Shown in pieces: positions 14,761 through 20,355 of a DNA stretch of 20,355 nucleotides; positions within the stretch are counted from its first letter, which is position 1; every line of letters starts with the position of its first letter. A program made the translations under genes and the position numbers. Under the pieces are notes generated by a model. That model was not told where the DNA came from. It saw only the letters and a program-made list of their open reading frames with translations, and searched no databases. This stretch comes from Caldithrix sp964468415 (GTDB lineage Bacteria; Calditrichota; Calditrichia; Calditrichales; Calditrichaceae), in assembly GCA_964468415.1 (NCBI GenBank), contig CAYXUS010000057.1, forward strand, positions 1-20,355, given 5' to 3'.

Positions 14761-16485
14761 ATGATACGCTCACTATTTATCAAAAATTTCGCTTTGATCG
14801 AAGAGGCACACATCGATTTTACTCCGGGCCTGAACATCATTACCGGAGAAACCGGTGCAGGTAAGTCGATTATCGTCAATGCCATTGCCCAGCTTTGTGG
14901 AGAACGAAGCAGCGTAGAGCTGGTACGCAAAGGCGCACCCAAAGCCATTCTGGAAGCCGAACTCGATCTGATCCCCCGACCCGAAGTGCTTACCATACTT
15001 AACGAGATTCTCCTGGAAAACGAAATCGATTCTACTCTTATCTTACGCAAAGAAATTTCGGCCAAAGGGATTTCCAGAACCTTTGTCAACGATACCCCTG
15101 TTCCCCTGAACAAGCTCAATGAGCTCAGTTCCTATTTAATCGACCTTCACGGCCAGCATCAGCACCAACGCCTTTTGCATCCCGAAAACCATCTGGAATA
15201 CCTGGATGCTTTTGGAGGCTTGAACGAACAAGTCCGGAAATTCACGGCTCTTCTGCAGGCCTTTCGGGAAAAAACCCGAGAACGCGACCAGCTCCGCGCC
15301 CGACGTCTGGAAATTTCCCAAAAACAAGATATGTTCCGCTTCCAAATGGAAGAATTGCGCAAGGCCGAATTGGATCCCGACGAATTAGATGCGCTTTATG
15401 CGGAATTGAAACGATTGAATAATATTGAAAACATTCACCAACTGGCCTCGGCCATTGATGTGCTTTTGTATTCCGGCGAGCCCAACGCCTCCGGATTGAT
15501 TGCCCGGGCCGAGAGCAATTTGCAGCAGCTTTCCGAATTTGATGCGCAATTCAGTGAATTCGAAGAAAGCCTGGCCGGTGCCCGGGAATCCGTGGAGGAA
15601 ATCGGCCGCTTTATGAACGAATATCTCGCCGATCTGGAATTTGATCCCGACCGTTTGCAATTTGTACAGGAACGCATCGGCCATCTTGAATTCCTGCTCA
15701 AAAAATACCAAAAATCCACCATTCAGGAATTGATGGACTATTTGCAGGAAATCGAATCCTTCTCTGCCGACTTCGAGCAATTCGACGAACGCATTCTGGC
15801 CATCGAGCAGGAATTGGCTAGCCTTGCCGAAAAAATTCGTAATGCCGGTTCGGCACTTTCTGAGAAACGAAAGACCGCAGCCAAAACTTTTGAAAAGAAC
15901 ATCTCCGAAATTCTGAATAAAATCGGCATGCCCCATGCACGCTTTCGCGTCGCTTTTTCTGTAAAAAAGGCGGTTCACAGTCCGTTTGTTTTTAAGGATG
16001 AGCCGCTGGAAGCCAATGATCGGGGATTCGATTTGGTCATGTTCGAGTTGGCCTCAAATGCCGGCGAAGGCTTTAAGCCCCTGCACAAAATTGCCTCCGG
16101 CGGAGAAATTTCCCGAATTATGCTGGCTTTAAAAGCCTCTCTGGCCAGCAAAGATCAGGTACCGTCTATGGTGTTCGATGAGATTGACTCCGGAATTTCA
16201 GGAAAAATCGCCCAAATTGTCGGCATACAAATGGCCGAACTGAGTAAAAATCAGCAAATTCTCTGTGTAACCCACCTTCCCCAGATCGCCGCTTTTGCCC
16301 ACTCCCACTTTAAGGTAGTAAAAAATACTGAAGATAATCGCACCTATGTCGATATTAAACAATTGAATGACCAAGAACGCATTGAAGAGATTGCCAGCTT
16401 GCTGGGCGGGCAGACAATTGCTCAGGAAACCTTGCAAAACGCCCGTCACCTCATCGAAGAGGCGCGAACGTTTACAGCACAATAA
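14761..16485 (+). CDS. recN: DNA repair ATPase RecN
   Basis: The protein has 574 residues from the ATG at 14761; the frame is open further upstream only because it runs inside the previous gene. RecN is an SMC-like cytosolic ATPase used in double-strand-break repair. Seen here are the N-terminal head with Walker A GETGAGKS (29-36), DLHGQHQHQRLL, a long central coiled-coil region rich in Glu, Leu and Gln, the ABC signature ASGGEISRIMLALK, Walker B MVFDEIDSGISG, and the LCVTHLPQIAAFA loop. The length is close to the usual 550-570. No ribosome site is visible and the spacing is 2 bp, so it is probably coupled to the propeller gene. Confidence 0.95.
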   Translation: MIRSLFIKNFALIEEAHIDFTPGLNIITGETGAGKSIIVNAIAQLCGERSSVELVRKGAPKAILEAELDLIPRPEVLTILNEILLENEIDSTLILRKEISAKGISRTFVNDTPVPLNKLNELSSYLIDLHGQHQHQRLLHPENHLEYLDAFGGLNEQVRKFTALLQAFREKTRERDQLRARRLEISQKQDMFRFQMEELRKAELDPDELDALYAELKRLNNIENIHQLASAIDVLLYSGEPNASGLIARAESNLQQLSEFDAQFSEFEESLAGARESVEEIGRFMNEYLADLEFDPDRLQFVQERIGHLEFLLKKYQKSTIQELMDYLQEIESFSADFEQFDERILAIEQELASLAEKIRNAGSALSEKRKTAAKTFEKNISEILNKIGMPHARFRVAFSVKKAVHSPFVFKDEPLEANDRGFDLVMFELASNAGEGFKPLHKIASGGEISRIMLALKASLASKDQVPSMVFDEIDSGISGKIAQIVGIQMAELSKNQQILCVTHLPQIAAFAHSHFKVVKNTEDNRTYVDIKQLNDQERIEEIASLLGGQTIAQETLQNARHLIEEARTFTAQ

Positions 16486-16519
16486 GGTTTCTTATTATTT
16501 TTCAAATATTTGATAAATT

Positions 16520-16548
16520 TTGCAAAACCATATTCTAACCCTTATTTT
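16520..16548 (+). promoter_or_regulatory. Candidate promoter of the 220-residue hypothetical gene
   Basis: TTGCAA, a 17-base spacer and TATTTT lie about 30 bp before the start codon. Each box matches the sigma-70 consensus at four of six bases. Confidence 0.4.
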
Positions 16549-16552
16549 ATGT

Positions 16553-16570
16553 TAAGAATCACTATTCTTA
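16553..16570 (+). promoter_or_regulatory. Hairpin abutting the ribosome site
   Basis: TAAGAAT, loop CACT, then ATTCTTA form a 7-bp stem whose last base is the first base of AGGAGG. Given the promoter candidate just upstream, this stem would be at the very 5' end of the mRNA. It could protect the end or modulate initiation. Confidence 0.35.
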
Positions 16571-16579
16571 GGAGGCGCA

Positions 16580-17242
16580 ATGGGAAGGGGTGAAAAACCT
16601 GCAATTCGGGCTCTTCTCCATGAAGAAGCTAATCGCAGATATTTTATCAACTTTTTTAAAAGGAAGAAAAAGAAAGTAGAGCTGCGTCCCGGTGCGCTTC
16701 CCCCCGAACAAGTTCGGGAAATCATCAAAAAAATAGGAAAAAATAAAAAGGTAAATATCCGTCGTGTGGAATACGACGGTACCCCGGAAGAGCAACCTAT
16801 TACCGTAAAAATTATTGATATTACCGACGAATATTTTACCGGCAGTGTGATTAATGTAGAGCGCTCCATTAAGCAAGAACTCGATGATCACATTGTGTAC
16901 ATTAAGGGCGGCGGCGGAACCGTCGACTTTTACTACGACGACGGCGACATCATGAGTATCGAAGAAGACGTTGATGAAAAAATCATCCAGCAACGCAACC
17001 TGGAAGAATTGGCCGAAATTTTGGACGCTCTGGAAATTAACGAAGAAATCTTAATAAGTTATTACGATGAATCGAAAGGCGGGGTAATTAACGGTCGGGG
17101 TAAACTTCTGGAAAAAGACCTGAATACCAAAGATTTCACCATCGAATTCTCGGTTATCAACGATATTGAGCTGGACAAACCCAAAGTCACCAAATTAAAT
17201 CTGGAAAAAGATATCGTTCTGGATATCGAGGTTGTGCTTTAA
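16580..17242 (+). CDS. Unrecognised 220-residue protein with Sm-like sequence features
   Basis: I do not recognise a named family. The start is well supported by AGGAGG 4 bases from the ATG. Residues 1-70 are strongly basic (FFKRKKKKVELRPG, IIKKIGKNKKVNIRR). Residues 72-130 read as short beta strands (PITVKIIDITDEYFTGSVIN, then IVYIKGGGGTVDFYYDDGDI and MSIEED), a pattern reminiscent of an Sm/LSm or SH3-like barrel. Residues 140-220 are acidic and look like a second barrel (EILISYYDESKGGVINGRGK and a later IVLDIEVVL). There is no signal peptide or membrane segment. A basic tail plus an Sm-like barrel would fit an RNA-binding protein, but that is a guess. It lies between recN and mrp and appears to have its own promoter. 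Confidence 0.75.
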   Translation: MGRGEKPAIRALLHEEANRRYFINFFKRKKKKVELRPGALPPEQVREIIKKIGKNKKVNIRRVEYDGTPEEQPITVKIIDITDEYFTGSVINVERSIKQELDDHIVYIKGGGGTVDFYYDDGDIMSIEEDVDEKIIQQRNLEELAEILDALEINEEILISYYDESKGGVINGRGKLLEKDLNTKDFTIEFSVINDIELDKPKVTKLNLEKDIVLDIEVVL

Positions 17243-17429
17243 GCCTCCACGCCCTTTCACATTGTGCTTTTTCTTTCCTAAATTGCTAACTTTCCCGCAT
17301 TATTTTGGATTTTTTCCTAATTAAATGTGTATATTCCTTTCCTAAAAAAATTGTATCAAACGCCGGAATAAAATATCAAAAATAAATTGTTCTTAAATAA
17401 ACAAACTTAGAGATACATAGGAGTTAACC

Positions 17430-18476
17430 ATGGGCGTTACAAAAGAAGAGCTTATTGAAGTTTTACGCAAAGTAAGCTATCCCGGATACAGTCGAGACAT
17501 CGTCTCGTTTGGCCTCATCCAAAAGCTGGATATTACCGATCAGACCATCCGTGTGCACATTGTCGTTAAAGGCAAAGAAAAAAGCGTGGTTGATCAAATA
17601 AAGCAGGATGTAGAAAAAGTGCTCAAAGAGGCCTATCCTGCTTACCAGCACGAAGTACTTGGAGACTTACAGGAACCTCCGTCATTTAGTACCACAACCA
17701 CCCAGAAACCGGAAAAATATCTTCCGAACATTAAATACAAAGTAGCGGTAGCCAGCGGTAAAGGTGGCGTAGGAAAATCTACAGTTGCCGTAAATCTGGC
17801 CGTCGCTTTGGCCCGCCAGGGGCATCGGGTAGGACTTTTAGATGCCGATATTTACGGCCCCAGCATTCCGCTTATGCTGGGCATTCAGGAACGCCCCCTC
17901 TACGACGGCAAAAAGATCCATACCATTGAAAGATATGGCGTTCATTTAATGTCTCTCGGATTTCTGGTTGACAATTCCGAGGCGGTAATCTGGCGTGGAG
18001 CGCTGGTGCATCGCGCCTTGCAACAATTAATGAACGATGTAGCCTGGCCCGATTTAGACATTATCTTGTTCGATATGCCTCCCGGAACAGGAGACGCACA
18101 ATTGACGATTTCGCAGTCCGTTTCTCTGGATGGGGCTGTTATCGTTTCTACCCCGCAAGACGTGGCTTTGGTAGATGCGATAAAAGGAGTGCAAATGTTC
18201 CGGAAAGTCAATGTGCCGGTAATGGGAATTATCGAAAATATGAGCTATTTCATCTGTCCGCATTGCGGGAAACGCACCGATATTTTCTCCCACGGTGGCG
18301 TCCAGAAAGCTTGTAAACAGTTCAACACCGAATTGCTGGGCGAAATTCCTATCAATCCCAACATTGTCGAAGGTGGCGATCACGGCGTACCTGTTGTTGT
18401 GGATAAACCGGACAGTGAAGAAGGAAAAGCGTTTATGGCCGCGGCCCAAAAAATTTACGAAAAATTAGAAAAATAA
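17430..18476 (+). CDS. mrp: Mrp/ApbC Fe-S cluster carrier ATPase
   Basis: This 348-residue cytosolic P-loop NTPase binds and delivers 4Fe-4S clusters. Residues 1-80 are a MIP18/DUF59 domain, followed by a Ser/Thr/Pro linker (83-95). Then come the ATPase domain with the deviant Walker A SGKGGVGKST (109-118), LLDADIYGPS, DMPPGTGD and STPQDVALVDA, and the cluster-binding CxxC (C276, C279 in FICPHCGKR). AGGAG lies 6 bases before the ATG. The 187-bp leader is AT-rich; the only promoter-like pair there (TTGGAT at 17305, TATATT at 17330) has a long 19-base spacer and is weak. Its clients could include the aconitase-family enzyme in this window. Confidence 0.94.
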   Translation: MGVTKEELIEVLRKVSYPGYSRDIVSFGLIQKLDITDQTIRVHIVVKGKEKSVVDQIKQDVEKVLKEAYPAYQHEVLGDLQEPPSFSTTTTQKPEKYLPNIKYKVAVASGKGGVGKSTVAVNLAVALARQGHRVGLLDADIYGPSIPLMLGIQERPLYDGKKIHTIERYGVHLMSLGFLVDNSEAVIWRGALVHRALQQLMNDVAWPDLDIILFDMPPGTGDAQLTISQSVSLDGAVIVSTPQDVALVDAIKGVQMFRKVNVPVMGIIENMSYFICPHCGKRTDIFSHGGVQKACKQFNTELLGEIPINPNIVEGGDHGVPVVVDKPDSEEGKAFMAAAQKIYEKLEK

Positions 18477-18546
18477 TTTTGGGCCTTGCTCAAGAACTAA
18501 ATTTTGAGAGTGTGCCCCAAAAAACGTTGATTTTGATTATCAAACA

Positions 18547-18592
18547 GGGAAAAATTCCCATAGGGTTTTAGGTGTAGTTGGGAGTTTTTCCC
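18547..18592 (+). terminator. Intrinsic terminator downstream of mrp
   Basis: GGGAAAAATTCCCA pairs with TGGGAGTTTTTCCC with one mismatch, closing a loop of about 18 bases. It is followed by TTTTTGTTTTT. An earlier weaker hairpin (TTTTGGG/CCCCAAAA arms, about 18477-18523) lies between it and the stop codon. Confidence 0.7.
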
Positions 18593-18680
18593 TTTTTGTT
18601 TTTCAGATGCGATTTTGTGCTTTCCCCTCAATTTTTTGTCTTTCAATAAGTTAAAGCCCTTTTCTTCTTCCTCAAAAAAA

Positions 18681-18709
18681 TTGGCACTATTTTTGTTGCT
18701 TATTATTAT
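18681..18709 (+). promoter_or_regulatory. Strong candidate promoter of cas6
   Basis: TTGGCA (five of six to consensus), a 17-base spacer and TATTAT (five of six) are followed about 42 bp later by the cas6 ATG. AGGAGG lies just before the start. This is the best promoter in the window and suggests that cas6 is expressed alone. Confidence 0.65.
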
Positions 18710-18751
18710 GAACCAAACGACAGGATTTATCTTGTAGGAGGGGCTTTAATC

Positions 18752-19564
18752 ATGCGGATCAAAATTACTTTTAAAAATCCAAAACGGAAGACGTATTTAC
18801 CAATCAACACAAACTATTATTTGATCAAATTAATCAAACAGCTTACGTATGAATACCGCCGCTACCTGTCTTCTCTTATGCCCAGAGATTCCGGAGCAAA
18901 AAGTTTTGATATCTACACCTTCTCTCAATTGATTATTCCAGACCGAAAAATTGACAATTTCATGCTCGGTATTCTGTCCCGGGAGTTTTTTTGGTATGTT
19001 TCATCTCCGTATTATCAATTCCTTGGTATTTTAGTAAAAGAATTAAGGGCCCGAAAAAAAGTAAAAATATACGACACGTTTTTTGATGTTACCAATGTTA
19101 AGTTTGTTCCTACACCTGAATTTACTGACAATGAGGCTTCGTTCACCTGTTTGTCGCCTGTTACTGTCCTAAAAAGCCCCCTTCCGTCTTCCAAATCCAA
19201 TTTTCAAAAATACGCTTTACCAGACAATAAAGAATTTTACCAAATGATCGAAAAAGATTTAATGGATAAATACCGGATCATCCACAAAAAGCCCATTGAT
19301 AAGCTCGACTTTTCGCTGGAATTTGATCCGGATTACATAAAAAGGCGGAACAATCGCATTACCAAAGTGATCACAATAGAAAGGGAGCGTGAAGCTCAGG
19401 AACAAATACGATGTGTACTGGCTCCGTTTAAGGTCAAAGCCCGCCCGGAAGTGCTGCAAGTGATTTACGATGCCGGTTTGGGGCAAATGAACGCATTGGG
19501 CTTTGGCATGGTCGAGATGGTTCATCATGGACACAATGGAAATGGGAATCACAAAAGGAGATAA
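18752..19564 (+). CDS. cas6: Solitary Cas6-family CRISPR RNA endoribonuclease (catalytic His not seen)
   Basis: This 270-residue RAMP protein of the Cas6 family normally cuts CRISPR precursor RNA within its repeats. Evidence is the N-terminal ferredoxin-like region (LPINTNYYLIKLIKQLTYEY, SFDIYTFSQL), the mid strand FTCLSPVTVLKSP (131-143) and the C-terminal glycine-rich loop GLGQMNALGFG (242-252). The first histidine is H178, so the His usually found near the first helix is missing; Tyr, Arg and Lys residues around 33-50 are candidates for an alternative site. The tail is His/Gly/Asn-rich (HHGHNGNGNH). There is no other cas gene or repeat array in the window. It may act in trans on arrays elsewhere. 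Confidence 0.85.
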   Translation: MRIKITFKNPKRKTYLPINTNYYLIKLIKQLTYEYRRYLSSLMPRDSGAKSFDIYTFSQLIIPDRKIDNFMLGILSREFFWYVSSPYYQFLGILVKELRARKKVKIYDTFFDVTNVKFVPTPEFTDNEASFTCLSPVTVLKSPLPSSKSNFQKYALPDNKEFYQMIEKDLMDKYRIIHKKPIDKLDFSLEFDPDYIKRRNNRITKVITIEREREAQEQIRCVLAPFKVKARPEVLQVIYDAGLGQMNALGFGMVEMVHHGHNGNGNHKRR

Positions 19565-19658
19565 AATAAAAGTTAGTATGGCCTCTTTAACTTTGGCACA
19601 CCTGGTTTTTTTGTATCAGTCATTTGTGTAAGGGTTTATTGCTTCTTTCCTGCCATTT

Positions 19659-19697
19659 AGGGCCATTGGTACTTTCCCACCAAGTATCAATGGCCCT
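19659..19697 (+). terminator. Intrinsic terminator of cas6
   Basis: AGGGCCATTGGTACTT pairs with AAGTATCAATGGCCCT (16 bp with one G-U wobble) around a 7-base loop, and is followed by GTTTATTTT. It lies about 95 bp after the cas6 stop and ends just before the convergent pseudogene. Confidence 0.8.
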
Positions 19698-19719
19698 GTT
19701 TATTTTAGCCCGTTAAAGA

Positions 19720-19917
19720 TTAATTTACGTACAAATAACGTTTTGTTTTTTGGGTGGGCGTTTTTTCGAATGGCTCGGTTTGCTCGATAATTTTACTGAT
19801 TCGGGAATACGCAGCCAATTGCTCATTACTCTTTTGCCGAATTTCTTCCAACAGTTCCTTGATCTTTTCTTTGACCTGTGTCTCGCTTAAATGGTTAATC
19901 CCGAATTTTTCCTGTTT
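19720..19917 (-). pseudogene. 3' remnant of a long-chain acyl-CoA synthetase (AMP-forming) gene
   Basis: There are sixty-five sense codons and a stop in one frame: a start-less C-terminal piece beginning KQEKFGINHLSETQVKEKIK and ending EPFEKTPTQKTKRYLYVN. The ending is typical of the C-terminal domain of long-chain fatty-acid-CoA ligases, including the region of the conserved catalytic Lys (PTQK). An in-frame TGA lies directly upstream (19918-19920), next to the insertion-sequence end, so the gene has been cut. The other ~500 residues should lie beyond the insertion sequence, outside the window. The remnant itself cannot be functional. Confidence 0.7.
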
Positions 19918-20355
19918 TCATATATGCAACACCCTAAAAATTTCTCATAACAATTTGGTATAGTTCTGCTTGTTGATCATCCATGTTTAACAATATATTT
20001 TTTAGTTGCTTAGAGTCAGGTAAGGTATAAGTTATTTGGTACATGTTGTGCGTTAATTCCGCAGCTCTTTGTACGGATAAGGTGGATTTCTCTTTGTGTA
20101 AAACCCGTTCAAGCTCTTTGTAAATACTATAGGCTGCAAATGAAATGCAAATATGCGCTTCTATTCTACGTCTTAATCGGTGATAAATTGGCCGTATTCG
20201 CAAATCTGTCTTAGACATTCTAAAGGCTTTCTCTATCTGCCATAAACTGGAATAATGATCAATAATCTGCTTGTTTGAAAGTTTGGAATTGGTCAGATAG
20301 CCTTTTAATCCATCCCATTTACTATCTTCTTGATATTTTTCATAATCAATCGTAA
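19918..20355 (-). mobile_element. End of an IS4/IS1634-type insertion sequence, partial
   Basis: The element carries the transposase 3' end and stops within about 16 bases of its stop codon, where the acyl-CoA synthetase remnant begins. Only one end is present, so terminal repeats and target duplication cannot be defined. Confidence 0.6.
19934..20353 (-). CDS. DDE transposase, IS4/IS1634 type, C-terminal part
   Basis: The 140 visible C-terminal codons are open to the window edge; the start is outside. The segment LWQIEKAFRMSK contains the third catalytic acidic residue (Glu), followed six residues later by Lys (E-x6-K), with Tyr seven residues before the Glu, as in the YREK signature of IS4-group transposases, although the Arg of that signature reads Leu. 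It is followed by LRIRPIYHRLRRRIEAHI, typical of the IS1634 branch. It catalyses cut-and-paste transposition. No frameshift is seen in the visible part, so it may be intact. An internal ATG at 20216-20218 is not the true start. Confidence 0.85.
   Translation of the reverse strand, partial: TIDYEKYQEDSKWDGLKGYLTNSKLSNKQIIDHYSSLWQIEKAFRMSKTDLRIRPIYHRLRRRIEAHICISFAAYSIYKELERVLHKEKSTLSVQRAAELTHNMYQITYTLPDSKQLKNILLNMDDQQAELYQIVMRNF

Noticed and set aside
18477..20355. CRISPR array next to cas6
   Set aside because: No repeated 25-40 bp unit with regular spacing is present on either strand. The repeats seen are single inverted repeats that act as terminators.
1..20355. tRNA or rRNA genes
   Set aside because: I saw no cloverleaf with GGTTCGAATCC-like arms and no rRNA-like conserved stretch; not an exhaustive computational search.

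Overview
The window looks like chromosome of a non-enteric, probably FCB-group bacterium. Two exported proteins end in type IX (Por) secretion C-terminal sorting domains, several starts have AGGAG-type ribosome sites, and the visible promoters look like sigma-70. A Calditrichota-like host would fit, but nothing in the window proves a taxon. By eye, base composition falls from GC-rich at the left (microcompartment genes) to AT-rich at the right (cas6 and IS region).

Positions 1-4394 (minus strand) hold part of a bacterial microcompartment (BMC) locus of ethanolamine-utilisation (Eut) character. Read in transcription order it is a EutK-like shell protein (BMC domain + basic linker + winged helix), a ParA/McdA-like ATPase, a stand-alone EutQ N-terminal-like protein, a EutD-like phosphotransacetylase relative with a damaged active site, two nearly identical EutM-like hexamer shell proteins, and a EutE-like CoA-acylating aldehyde dehydrogenase that runs off the left edge. 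The signature enzyme (for example EutBC) is not in the window, so the substrate is unproven. The EutK-ParA pair suggests a positioning module built into the operon.

Positions 4597-7888 (minus strand) carry an exported glutamine-amidotransferase-like (BPL_N) protein with a sorting domain, then a monomeric aconitase-family hydratase that resembles fungal Lys4 homoaconitase and is followed by a good intrinsic terminator. Transcription diverges at about 7.9-8.04 kb.

Positions 8044-12225 (plus strand) are a riboflavin operon: a NudL-type Nudix hydrolase, ribD, ribE (alpha riboflavin synthase), ribBA and ribH. I see no FMN riboswitch. These genes supply all the classical riboflavin steps except the phosphatase.

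Positions 12323-17242 hold an exported beta-propeller sorting-domain protein followed 2 bp later by recN, then an unrecognised 220-residue protein with Sm-like sequence features. Mrp/ApbC, the Fe-S carrier ATPase, lies at 17430-18476.

Positions 18477-20355 form an accessory edge. It has a solitary cas6 with its own promoter and terminator but no other cas gene or CRISPR array, and this Cas6 lacks the usual N-terminal catalytic histidine. Next come a 65-codon 3' remnant of a long-chain acyl-CoA synthetase gene and the end of an IS4/IS1634-type insertion sequence that appears to have cut it.
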